11,343 nucleotides of DNA from an uncultured Eubacteriales bacterium (GTDB lineage Bacteria; Bacillota; Clostridia; Oscillospirales; Oscillospiraceae), in NCBI GenBank assembly GCA_900554625.1, contig USHP01000033.1, forward strand, positions 1-11,343. Direction: 5' to 3'. A program made the translations under genes and the position numbers. The notes under the pieces are model-generated. The model was not told the origin of the DNA. It did no database searches and saw only the letters and a list, made by a program, of their open reading frames with translations. Shown here piece after piece: positions 5,319 through 11,343 of this stretch; the stretch's first letter is position 1, and the number at the start of each line of letters is the position of its first letter.

Positions 5319-6457
5319 TATTCCTGGGCCAGTTCCCGCAGCGCCTGGATGGCGGCATCCACTTCCTGCTCTGTGTTAAACCAAGAAAAGCTGAACCGGA
5401 CGGCTCCTTGGGAGGCGGTGCCCAGAGTCTGATGCATTCTGGGAGCGCAGTGAGCGCCGGAGCGAACGGCAATGCCGTAATCGGTCATCAGCGCATCCGC
5501 CACCGCGGCGGAATCCACATCTTTCAGGTTCAGCGCCGCAATGGCACACCGCCGGGGCTGGGAAAAATCCCCATACACCTGGATACCGGGAATCTGTCTG
5601 ACTCCCTCCAGGAAACGGCGCAGCAGGCGGTTTTCTTTTTCCCCGATGGTGTCAATTCCCACCTCCTGCAAAAAATCCAGGGCTGCGGACAGTCCGGCAA
5701 TGCCGTGGCCGTTCAGGGTTCCCGCTTCCAGATGGGTGGGATATTCCTCCGGATGGGTACGGCTGTAGGAATGAAAGCCGGAGCCGCCCACCTTCCAGGG
5801 CCGCAGCTCCACTCCCGGAGCAACGCACAGTCCTCCGGTGCCTTGGGGGCCCATCAGTCCTTTATGCCCGGTAAAGCAAAGAACGTCAATGCCCCAATCC
5901 TCCATACAAATGGGGATGCTTCCTGCGGTCTGGGACACATCCGCCACCAGAAACAAGCCGTGGGCTTTGGCAAATTTCCCCACCCGCTCCAAGTCCACCA
6001 GATTGCCCGTGAGATTGGAAGCATGGGTAATCACAATGGCCCGGGTATTGGGCCGGAGCAGAGATTCCAAGGAGCGGTAGTCCGGATTGCCCAGGGCATC
6101 GGTGGGAAGGAAGTCCAGGGAAATCACCCCCTGGTCTTCCAGACGGTACAGCGGCCGCAGCACGGAATTGTGCTCTAAGTCCGAGGTAATCCCGTGATCT
6201 CCGGGCTGAAACAGGCCGTTGATGGCAATATTCAGTGCTTCGGTGGCATTGGCGGTAAACACCACCCGCTCCGGGTGAGAAAACCCGAAAAGGGCGGCAA
6301 CCTTACACCGGGCATTCCAAATCACCCGGTCTGCCTGCAATGCTCCCGAGTGGGCACCCCGGGAGGCATTTCCCAGGGTCTGCATGGCATCCACCACTGC
6401 CTGAATCACCTGGGGCGGTTTTTGCATGGTTGTGGCTGCATTGTCCAGATAAATCAT
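5318..6457 (-). CDS. Cysteine desulfurase-like class V aminotransferase of the selenium cluster
   Basis: A 379-aa PLP enzyme of the NifS/SufS class that would release sulfur from cysteine (or selenium from selenocysteine) as an enzyme-bound persulfide. The N-terminus MIYLDNAATT is typical; His96 (LEHNS) stacks on PLP, Asp173 (VADVSQTAG) contacts its ring nitrogen, Lys199 (TGHKG) is the Schiff-base lysine, and Cys337 (RSGAHCAP) is the persulfide-carrying cysteine. The gene is last in the operon selD-yedF-DUF3343-desulfurase, starting 17 bp after the preceding stop with AGGGG eight bases before ATG. Family members found beside orphan selD in Firmicutes (the Enterococcus EF2568 type) are thought to supply selenium or sulfur for selenium-dependent molybdenum hydroxylases. 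The role in selenium rather than Fe-S supply is inferred from context. An upstream in-frame start at 6580 would overlap the DUF3343 gene and lacks support. Confidence 0.94.
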   Translation of the reverse strand: MIYLDNAATTMQKPPQVIQAVVDAMQTLGNASRGAHSGALQADRVIWNARCKVAALFGFSHPERVVFTANATEALNIAINGLFQPGDHGITSDLEHNSVLRPLYRLEDQGVISLDFLPTDALGNPDYRSLESLLRPNTRAIVITHASNLTGNLVDLERVGKFAKAHGLFLVADVSQTAGSIPICMEDWGIDVLCFTGHKGLMGPQGTGGLCVAPGVELRPWKVGGSGFHSYSRTHPEEYPTHLEAGTLNGHGIAGLSAALDFLQEVGIDTIGEKENRLLRRFLEGVRQIPGIQVYGDFSQPRRCAIAALNLKDVDSAAVADALMTDYGIAVRSGAHCAPRMHQTLGTASQGAVRFSFSWFNTEQEVDAAIQALRELAQE

Positions 6458-6474
6458 TGACGTTTCCCCTATTT

Positions 6475-6711
6475 TCAAAGCTCCAGAATCCGCAGATCCT
6501 CCCATTGGATTCCGGCTTGGGTCATACTCTGGGTCAGCTGCTCCTGAGCATCCGTTGGCGCTTTCCAGGCAAGACCGCATCCAGCGGTAATCTCCCGGGG
6601 GACAGGAATCATCCGTCCGGGAAGGCCGTTTTCCTGGCAGAACGCTTCCATCCGAATGGCGGCGGTGGTGGAAGAAAAGGTAATCACCAGCGCCGGTTTT
6701 TTCTGTCTCAT
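6475..6711 (-). CDS. DUF3343 putative Se/S carrier protein
   Basis: A 78-aa protein of the DUF3343 type, described in domain databases as a putative selenium/sulfur carrier. It opens with a beta strand (KPALVITFSSTTAAIRME) and carries one strongly placed cysteine, Cys45 in ITAGCGLAW, the likely thiol that holds persulfide or perselenide; Cys25 is a second, less conserved-looking cysteine. The gene begins eight bases after the yedF stop codon, and its Shine-Dalgarno GAGGG overlaps that stop, so translation is probably coupled. Its position between yedF and the desulfurase suggests transfer of selenium between the desulfurase and SelD. The carrier function is inferred from family and neighbours. 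Confidence 0.85.
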   Translation of the reverse strand: MRQKKPALVITFSSTTAAIRMEAFCQENGLPGRMIPVPREITAGCGLAWKAPTDAQEQLTQSMTQAGIQWEDLRILEL

Positions 6712-6719
6712 AGGCCCTC

Positions 6720-7334
6720 TCAGGGTTTTACGATGCAGTCTGCCTGCGCCATCTTTTCGGCGATTGCGTACATGTTGGTGACCTGGCCTACCCGGAGTTT
6801 CTCCGTCAGGCCGTAGTAATTCAGGCAGGTGCCGCAGGTGAGAATCTCCACTCCCTGGGCTTCCAGAGACTTTAGATCCTCCAGACTGGCAGAGCCTTCA
6901 CAGGACAGGGCCGCACCGCCGTTGTAGAGAAGTACTGTGCTGGGCAAGGTGTCCTGCTGGCACAGGGCGTAGACAAAGCCTTTCATCAGCGCCGTGCCCA
7001 GTTCATCGCTGCCGGTACCCATGGTGGAAGAAGAGAGTACCACCACCGTGTTTTTCTTCTTACCTTCCAGCGCAACCAGGCAGGTTTCTTCCGTGGGGGG
7101 GTCCTCCTCGGCCGGCTTCCCTACGGTCATGACCACCCGGAATTTTCCCGGTTCCAGCTTTTCCGAGCGGACGGTATAGCCCTTCTGATTGGCCATTTTC
7201 GTCAGGTTTTGTACGGCGATTTCGTTATCTACCAAGGTTTCCACCGAGCCGGGGAAGCCCAGCTGGGCAATGGCATTTTTGGTTTTGACAACCGGAATGG
7301 GGCAGGCATCCCCCATGGCATTGACATGAATCAT
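6720..7334 (-). CDS. yedF: YedF selenium-metabolism sulfurtransferase-like protein
   Basis: A 204-aa two-domain protein matching the selenium-metabolism YedF family in length and layout. Residues 1-75 are TusA-like, with the CPxP signature at 11-14 (DACPIPV), whose Cys11 in TusA accepts persulfide. Residues about 95-204 are a DsrE-like domain with SSSTMGTGSDELG at 101-113, a predicted flavin- or anion-binding-type loop, and a paired-cysteine motif at 167-170 (LTCGTCLNYYG). Three thiols therefore could relay sulfur or selenium. The start has GAGAGG eight bases upstream and lies 16 bp after the selD stop, within one operon. The family occurs with selD in genomes that use selenium; the precise reaction has not, to my knowledge, been shown. 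Confidence 0.93.
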   Translation of the reverse strand: MIHVNAMGDACPIPVVKTKNAIAQLGFPGSVETLVDNEIAVQNLTKMANQKGYTVRSEKLEPGKFRVVMTVGKPAEEDPPTEETCLVALEGKKKNTVVVLSSSTMGTGSDELGTALMKGFVYALCQQDTLPSTVLLYNGGAALSCEGSASLEDLKSLEAQGVEILTCGTCLNYYGLTEKLRVGQVTNMYAIAEKMAQADCIVKP

Positions 7335-7350
7335 ACGTATTTCCTCTCTT

Positions 7351-8379
7351 TTACTTGGTTACCAGGATTGCTTCCTGCATCTTTTCGGTAATGGTTCCCA
7401 CAATGGCAGCAGGCAGTCCGGCTGCTTGGAGTTTTTCTTCCAGCGCCGGTGCGCTTTCTTTGGGCAGGGCGATCAGCAGGCCGCCGGAGGTCTGGGGATC
7501 AAACAGGATTTCTTCCATGGCAAAGGGGACGTTCTCAAACCGGACGGCCTCTCCTGCATGGTTGCGGTTGCGCTGGGCCGCTGCTGTCAGCAAAAATTCG
7601 TCGGCATATTCCAGTGCCTGGGAAAATACCGGCACCCGGTTGGCATCAATTCTGGCAGAATACCGTCCGTCCAGCATTTCCATCAGATGTCCGATAAAGC
7701 CGAAGCCGGTAACATCGGTGCAGGCATGGACGGGAAATTCCCGGCAGATTTGGGATGCCCGTTTGTTCAGGGTGGTCATGGAGGCAATGGCAGCGTCCAT
7801 GGCTTCCGGGCTGGCCTGTCCCACCCGGTGGGCGGTGCATATGATGCCCACTCCCAGCCTCTTCGTCAGAACTAGGGCGTCCCCCGGCTGGCAGGCATTG
7901 TTGGGATAAATTTTCTCCGGATGGACGATTCCCGTGACGGACAGGCCGTATTTGACGCTGTCGTCGGCAATGGAGTGACCTCCCGCCAGGATGCCCCCGG
8001 CTTCTATTACCTTCTCGCTGCCCCCCTGGAGAATCCGTCCCAGAATGTTCAGATCCATGGCTTCCGGGAAGCAGACGATGTTCAGCGCGGTTTTCACCTC
8101 GCCGCCCATGGCGTAGATATCGCTGAGGGCATTGGCTGCCGCAATCTGCCCGAAAAGATAGGGATCATCCACCATGGGCGGAAAGAAGTCCAATGTCTGG
8201 ACAACCGCCAGGTCATCGGTCAGTTTATACACCGCCGCATCGTCCCGGCTGTCGTAGCCGATGAGCAGGTTTTCGTCCGGCTGTCCCTTGGGCAATTTTT
8301 CCAGCACATGGCTCAAAACCCCCGCTCCCAGCTTGGCGGTACAGCCGCCGCCCCGGCAAAACACAATGGATGGTTCCAT
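7351..8379 (-). CDS. selD: Selenide, water dikinase (selenophosphate synthetase)
   Basis: A 342-aa SelD (E. coli 347 aa) that makes selenophosphate from selenide and ATP. The N-terminal active-site loop reads GGGCTAKLG, with Cys13 and Lys16 at the places of E. coli Cys17 and Lys20; the Cys codon is TGC, so this is the cysteine form, not a selenocysteine form. Later motifs include DSRDDAAVY at 43-51 (Mg-ATP binding aspartates), the LSDIYAMGG segment, [18 protein letters not shown] and [13 protein letters not shown], all typical of the AIRS/SelD fold. Start 8379 has GGGAG six bases upstream; an in-frame upstream start at 8484 would cover the promoter. It heads a four-gene operon with yedF, DUF3343 and a desulfurase, and lies opposite yqeC. 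No selA, selB or selC is visible, consistent with an orphan SelD that serves selenium-dependent molybdenum hydroxylases. Confidence 0.97.
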   Translation of the reverse strand: MEPSIVFCRGGGCTAKLGAGVLSHVLEKLPKGQPDENLLIGYDSRDDAAVYKLTDDLAVVQTLDFFPPMVDDPYLFGQIAAANALSDIYAMGGEVKTALNIVCFPEAMDLNILGRILQGGSEKVIEAGGILAGGHSIADDSVKYGLSVTGIVHPEKIYPNNACQPGDALVLTKRLGVGIICTAHRVGQASPEAMDAAIASMTTLNKRASQICREFPVHACTDVTGFGFIGHLMEMLDGRYSARIDANRVPVFSQALEYADEFLLTAAAQRNRNHAGEAVRFENVPFAMEEILFDPQTSGGLLIALPKESAPALEEKLQAAGLPAAIVGTITEKMQEAILVTK

Positions 8380-8409
8380 ATCGTTCTCCCAATTCGTTGT
8401 TTTTCTATA

Positions 8410-8438
8410 AGAATAACGCTTTCTTTGAAAAAGGTCAA
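8410..8438 (-). promoter_or_regulatory. selD operon promoter
   Basis: On the minus strand TTGACC (complement of 8433-8438) and TATTCT (complement of 8410-8415) are exactly 17 bases apart, about 30 bp upstream of selD. The extended -35 is CCTTGACC, the same octamer as in the divergent yqeC promoter. Confidence 0.85.
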
Positions 8439-8494
8439 GGTTTCTTTCCACTCGCCTGATTTTTCTCAGGTAAAAGCAGAACAAAGCCTTGACC
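8433..8494. promoter_or_regulatory. Symmetric divergent control region between selD and yqeC
   Basis: GGTCAAGG (8433-8440) and CCTTGACC (8487-8494) are perfect inverted repeats, each forming the -35 region of one of the two divergent promoters. A second inverted repeat, CCTGA (8455-8459) with TCAGG (8466-8470), is centred within one base of the midpoint between them. This nested symmetry suggests a shared regulator-binding site coordinating both transcripts. No regulator gene is visible nearby. Confidence 0.5.
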
Positions 8495-8517
8495 GAATGA
8501 TAGAATCCGAGTATGCT
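8489..8517 (+). promoter_or_regulatory. yqeC promoter
   Basis: TTGACC at 8489-8494 and TATGCT at 8512-8517 are 17 bases apart, followed after 32 bp by the yqeC start. Confidence 0.83.
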
Positions 8518-8549
8518 ACAGAAAAGGATTTCTTCTTTCAGGAGGCGCT

Positions 8550-9248
8550 ATGAAACCGTCACCGTGCATCGCCATCATCGGCAGCGGCGGGAAAACCACC
8601 GCCATGCTGACTCTGGCAAAAGCCTGTCAAAGTCAGCGGGTGCTTGTTGCCACCACCACCCATATCTATCCCATGACCGAAAGCCGAGAGCTGCTGGTCA
8701 ATCCAGATCCGGAGCAGCTGCAAGATGCATTGTCCCGGCCCGGAATTGTCTGCGCCGGAATGGCTGCAAAGGAAGGGAAGCTTTCCGGATTGCCGGAGGA
8801 TTTGTTTTCCCTGGGCCGCTGCTGTGCCGACATCACGCTATGTGAAGCCGACGGCTCCCGGCAGCACCCGCTGAAACTCCACAGAGTGGGAGAACCGGTA
8901 ATCCCTGCCGGGTGTGACCTGTGTCTGATTGTTCTGGGGCTGTCCGCCCTGGGGCAGCCGGTTTCCCAAGCGGTGCATCGCTGGCAGCTGTGTCCTGCGT
9001 GGACGGAAGAAACTCCGGTATCTGCCGAAGTGCTGCTTTTCTGCGCCCGGGAGGCCTTCCGTGCTTCCTGTCTGCCGCCGAAGAATTGCCTGGTACTGTT
9101 CAATCAGGCGGAAGGGCCTTCGCAGCTTGCCGCCCGGGAGGTTGCCCGGCAACTCCAGCAGGAAGGGCTATCCTGCCGGATTGGCAGTCTGAAAGAGGAT
9201 GCTTCCTTCCTGGCTCCCTGGGTTCTGGGACACCTTCACAGCAGCTGA
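8550..9248 (+). CDS. yqeC: Selenium-dependent hydroxylase accessory protein YqeC
   Basis: A 232-aa protein of the YqeC family, found only with selenium-dependent molybdenum hydroxylase genes. It begins with a P-loop-like nucleotide-binding motif, IIGSGGKTTAM (residues 9-19, Lys15), then ATTTHIYP at 35-42 and CEADGSRQHPLK at 99-110, which resembles the Walker-B/Mg-binding region of the family. An ATP- or GTP-dependent maturation step is likely, but the reaction is not established. The start follows AGGAGG by four bases, somewhat tight, with the promoter just upstream. It is transcribed away from selD and its last 13 bases overlap the 3' end of the oppositely read yqeB. No stop or frameshift is seen. 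Confidence 0.93.
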   Translation: MKPSPCIAIIGSGGKTTAMLTLAKACQSQRVLVATTTHIYPMTESRELLVNPDPEQLQDALSRPGIVCAGMAAKEGKLSGLPEDLFSLGRCCADITLCEADGSRQHPLKLHRVGEPVIPAGCDLCLIVLGLSALGQPVSQAVHRWQLCPAWTEETPVSAEVLLFCAREAFRASCLPPKNCLVLFNQAEGPSQLAAREVARQLQQEGLSCRIGSLKEDASFLAPWVLGHLHSS

Positions 9249-10072
9249 ATCTGCTTCTTCTCTGCCAGGAACAGCAGGGCTTCCACCACGCCGCCGCCAA
9301 TGCTGCGGGCCTTGTCCGACACCGTATCGCAGAAGGCCGCCTGTTCCAGCCGGGGGTCGATGTCCGCAATTTTCAGTCCTTTGGTGACCGGGTATCCTTC
9401 CCGGATCAGGCCCCGGAGAACACCAGTCAGGGTTGCGCAGACCGGGGTTTGCCCCACCCGGGCAATGATCTGGCCTTCTTTCACCACCGCCCCGATATCA
9501 ATGGTTTTCCCCGCTTCATCCGCAACGAAGGTCATCGTTCCGCTGTCCGGGGCGTGGATGACCCGCTGGGAAGTAAATCCGCCGATGTTTCCCGGGATAC
9601 CGGTATTGGCAATGGCGCTGCCTTCCAGGATTACCCGGCCAAGATGATGGCCCCGCATGGTTTCCACCACTGCGTCCACATCCTCCCCAGCGGTAAATCC
9701 GGGACCAAGGCCCACGGTGATGGGGGCCATTTCCCGATTGGTTCCCAGGTTTTTCTTGGCGATGATGGCATCCACCACAGCGGCGGCCTGCAAGGCAGAA
9801 ATTGCGGCTCCGGTTTCTTCCACCAGCAGCGGAATCTTCCCCTGCTGCCATATGGTATCCGCTTCCTCAGGACGGGCAATCCGGACGCAGGTCAGGCCTT
9901 CCACTTCCATACTTCCCTGCCAGACCGCTTCGCAGAAAGCCGCTTTCCGGCGGATGGCGGAAGGATTGCCGCATTCCAGGGCGCAGACCCGGAAGCCGCA
10001 GCGCACCAGCCGGACGATCACGCCGGTGGCCAAATCTCCCGCACCCCGCACCACAATCCATGGTTTTTCCAT
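9236..10072 (-). CDS. yqeB: YqeB, selenium-dependent molybdenum hydroxylase maturation protein (XdhC-like)
   Basis: A 278-aa protein of the YqeB/EF2563 family, used for maturation of selenium-dependent molybdenum hydroxylases. It opens with the XdhC-like Rossmann glycine-rich motif VVRGAGDLATG (7-17), has GNPSAIRRKAAFCEAV at 35-50 with Cys47, then GLGPGFTAG and the long conserved stretch around IANTGIPGNIGG in the middle, and ends in a domain with DSGTMTFVADEAG and VKEGQIIARVG resembling a biotinyl-lipoyl-like beta-hammerhead. Its likely role is to handle the molybdopterin cofactor during selenium insertion, by analogy to XdhC, which binds molybdenum cofactor for sulfuration. The start at 10072 has GAGGA about seven bases upstream; an earlier in-frame start at 10129 lies in the promoter. 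It converges on yqeC with a 13-bp overlap. Confidence 0.93.
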   Translation of the reverse strand: MEKPWIVVRGAGDLATGVIVRLVRCGFRVCALECGNPSAIRRKAAFCEAVWQGSMEVEGLTCVRIARPEEADTIWQQGKIPLLVEETGAAISALQAAAVVDAIIAKKNLGTNREMAPITVGLGPGFTAGEDVDAVVETMRGHHLGRVILEGSAIANTGIPGNIGGFTSQRVIHAPDSGTMTFVADEAGKTIDIGAVVKEGQIIARVGQTPVCATLTGVLRGLIREGYPVTKGLKIADIDPRLEQAAFCDTVSDKARSIGGGVVEALLFLAEKKQIQLL

Positions 10073-10100
10073 AGGTTTTCCTCGTTTCTTTTTATTTTTC

Positions 10101-10129
10101 ATTGTAGCATCAAAACTATAACGGCGCAA
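10101..10129 (-). promoter_or_regulatory. yqeB promoter
   Basis: On the minus strand TTGCGC (complement of 10124-10129) and TACAAT (complement of 10101-10106) are 17 bases apart, about 30 bp upstream of yqeB. It lies after the terminator of the phospholipase gene, so yqeB is a separate transcript. Confidence 0.75.
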
Positions 10130-10140
10130 CTACTATAAAT

Positions 10141-10167
10141 GCCGCAGAATCCAGAGGATTCTGCGGC
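10141..10167 (-). terminator. Hairpin terminator of the phospholipase gene
   Basis: A perfect 12-bp stem (10141-10152 with 10156-10167) with a 3-base loop begins ten bases after the phospholipase stop codon. The leftward tail (ATTTATAG) is only moderately T-rich; on the plus strand GCTTTTTC follows a few bases later. Confidence 0.75.
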
Positions 10168-10176
10168 TCTGCTTTT

Positions 10177-11085
10177 TCAGGCTTCCAGGTAAGCCTTCAA
10201 GGCATCCAGCTGACTCTTCCCATCGTTGTAGCCCAGGTAATAGAAGGCTCCCAGTTTTTCCATATCCTTTTCCAATCGGGATACGGTAAAGTGAGAAGAG
10301 GGGCTGATGACAAACACTCTGCCGGAGCGTCGCAGCAGTTCCAGCTCTCCGCACAGTTGGTTATACCGCTGGGCCGTACCGCCCAGGACTTCGGCAAAGG
10401 CTGGATATCCCCGGTAAACTCGCTGGGCCAGGTGCTTCGACCGCTCCTTCACCTTGCTGCGGAATCCGCTGGGCCGGGTGCGCACCACCACGATTTTTTC
10501 AAACCCCTGATCCATGGCCCAGCGCAGGGGGATCTTCACCGAGCAGCCACCGTCCAGGCAGGGAATGCCGTCCACGTCCACCGGTTCGGACACATAGGGC
10601 ATGGAGGCCGAAGCCTGCACCGCCTTGCGGATATCCACGCCGCTGCCCTTTTCAAAATATTCCGTCTGGCCGGTCAGGCAGTTGGTAGCCACCGCCACAA
10701 ACCGACGTTCCGGTCGGTTAAAGGCATCCCAGTCAAAAGGCTCCCAGGTTTCCACCCCATCCATCAGGAAATCAAAGCCGATAATACCCCGGTTGGCCTG
10801 AATGGCCTTCAGTCCCACATACCGGGGGTCATGCCGGTAGGTCAGGTTGATGCGCCCGGAGCGGCCGATCTGACCGGCAGTATAGTTCATGCCATTCATG
10901 GCTCCGGCAGAAACACCGATGGTACAGGCAATGTTGATATCCGCTTCCATCAGCGCATCCAGCACGCCGGAGGTATAGACCCCCCGAAAGGCGCCGCCTT
11001 CCAGCACCAGGCAGCCCTGGGTCAGGTGGTCGGAGGCTTTCCCCCGGGGAAGATTGTCAATTCCGGAATACACTACATTTTTCAT
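10177..11085 (-). CDS. Patatin-like phospholipase / acyl hydrolase
   Basis: A 302-aa patatin-family serine lipid hydrolase. The oxyanion-hole motif is LEGGAFRG (28-35), the nucleophile elbow is GVSAG (57-61, Ser59) and the dyad aspartate is in DGG (178-180, Asp178). The segment ASASMPYVSEP (158-168) is also typical. No signal peptide or membrane helix is seen, so it is probably cytoplasmic, like the YjjU-type bacterial patatins, which it resembles in length. Start 11085 has GAGGTGA eight bases upstream. It has its own promoter and terminator and no evident link to the selenium genes. Substrate is not predictable; members of this group include general esterases and phospholipases. Confidence 0.93.
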   Translation of the reverse strand: MKNVVYSGIDNLPRGKASDHLTQGCLVLEGGAFRGVYTSGVLDALMEADINIACTIGVSAGAMNGMNYTAGQIGRSGRINLTYRHDPRYVGLKAIQANRGIIGFDFLMDGVETWEPFDWDAFNRPERRFVAVATNCLTGQTEYFEKGSGVDIRKAVQASASMPYVSEPVDVDGIPCLDGGCSVKIPLRWAMDQGFEKIVVVRTRPSGFRSKVKERSKHLAQRVYRGYPAFAEVLGGTAQRYNQLCGELELLRRSGRVFVISPSSHFTVSRLEKDMEKLGAFYYLGYNDGKSQLDALKAYLEA

Positions 11086-11132
11086 CAGAGTGTCACCTCG
11101 TTTTCACACAAGCACCTAAAACGTTCTTTTTC

Positions 11133-11161
11133 ATACTACTCTTGAATTGTTAAAAAAGCAA
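11133..11161 (-). promoter_or_regulatory. Promoter of the phospholipase gene
   Basis: On the minus strand TTGCTT (complement of 11156-11161) and TAGTAT (complement of 11133-11138) are 17 bases apart, about 48 bp upstream of the start. The -10 is imperfect. Confidence 0.6.
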
Positions 11162-11207
11162 GCGCTGTCCTGTTTACCCCGAGGAATTCCACACTTCTTC
11201 ACTATTC

Positions 11208-11258
11208 CTTATTCACTTTCAAAAGTCGCTCACACAAATTTGGTGAAAAGTGAATAAG
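11208..11258. repeat. Inverted repeat in the right-hand intergenic region
   Basis: CTTATTCACTTT at 11208-11219 and AAAGTGAATAAG at 11247-11258 are perfect 12-bp inverted repeats with a 27-bp spacer. The arms are AT-rich and no T-run follows, so a terminator is unlikely. It may be the end of a dispersed intergenic repeat. Confidence 0.65.
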
Positions 11259-11260
11259 TA

Positions 11261-11292
11261 AAAATCCCGAACGCATTCGCATTCGGGATTTT
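11261..11292 (-). terminator. Hairpin with intrinsic-terminator features at right edge
   Basis: AAAATCCCGAA (11261-11271) and TTCGGGATTTT (11282-11292) form an 11-bp perfect stem with a 10-base loop. Leftward reading ends in TTTTTAC, so it could terminate a gene entering from the right of the window. The remaining 51 bases to the edge show no recognisable gene. Confidence 0.6.
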
Positions 11293-11343
11293 GGTGCGAG
11301 TGGCGATACAGAACTTTTTGAAAAACCCAGTAATATCAACGGT

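Noticed and set aside
5252..6178. Rightward open frame opposite the cysteine desulfurase
   Set aside because: Shadow of a PLP enzyme with all catalytic residues in place; it also runs through the terminator.
8330..8350. Selenocysteine codon in SelD
   Set aside because: The active-site position is an ordinary Cys codon (TGC), and no in-frame TGA interrupts the gene.
8380..8549. Riboswitch (molybdenum cofactor or similar) upstream of selD or yqeC
   Set aside because: Leaders are only about 25-30 bases from the predicted promoters, too short for a known riboswitch.
8921..10138. 405-codon rightward open frame across yqeC and opposite yqeB
   Set aside because: It overlaps two genes with clear family motifs, has no ribosome binding site, and its sequence is low-complexity in Gly, Ala, Arg and Pro as expected for a GC-rich shadow frame.
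11290..11343. tRNA 3' end on the minus strand (GGTGCGAGTGGCG resembles tRNA edges)
   Set aside because: The expected T-loop sequence (GGTTCGAATCC type) is absent and no cloverleaf can be drawn in the visible bases.

Overview
The window looks like chromosomal DNA from a Clostridia-type Bacillota, most likely a gut member of the Oscillospirales. This is inferred from strong AGGAGG-type ribosome binding sites, textbook -35/-10 promoters with 17-bp spacers, moderately high GC, a ThyA of the clostridial kind, and a selenium-dependent molybdenum hydroxylase (SDMH) maturation cluster typical of anaerobic Firmicutes. Species cannot be named from sequence alone. All coding calls come from reading protein motifs; no database search was run.

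Left part (1-1700), sugar-acid/glycerate module on the minus strand. A CdaR-type diacid-responsive regulator is followed by a strong terminator and then by the first quarter of a glycerate kinase. The kinase is broken at about codon 74, where the sequence switches into a 55-bp exact copy of an internal part of cdaR (1-55 equals 1387-1441). That is either an assembly-graph overlap or the edge of a tandem duplication. Candidate operators lie upstream of both genes.

1750-3190, an IS110-family insertion sequence (DEDD transposase, 413 aa, lower GC than its neighbours) on the plus strand, with short subterminal inverted repeats. It appears to have landed between thyA and the intrinsic terminator of thyA. 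3194-5310 holds thyA (minus) and a divergent LacI-type regulator with an unusually short hinge, closed by a bidirectional terminator.

5318-10072, selenium module. A minus-strand operon selD - yedF - DUF3343 - cysteine desulfurase is fed by one promoter and ends at the shared terminator. Divergently, yqeC is read from a promoter whose -35 octamer is identical to that of selD. yqeB is convergent to yqeC, overlaps it by 13 bp, and has its own promoter. Together these genes are the accessory set expected for making selenide/selenophosphate (cysteine desulfurase, YedF and DUF3343 as sulfur/selenium carriers, SelD) and for inserting a labile selenium into molybdenum hydroxylases (YqeB, YqeC). The hydroxylase subunits, selA, selB and selC are not in the window.

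10177-11343, a cytoplasmic patatin-like phospholipase on the minus strand with its own promoter and terminator, then about 260 bp of non-coding DNA with two inverted repeats. No gap between genes exceeds about 270 bp. I saw no tRNA, rRNA or CRISPR array, and no known riboswitch. The most informative novelties are the 55-bp junction, the symmetric selD/yqeC divergent promoter region, the IS110 element with its structured ends, and candidate CdaR operators.
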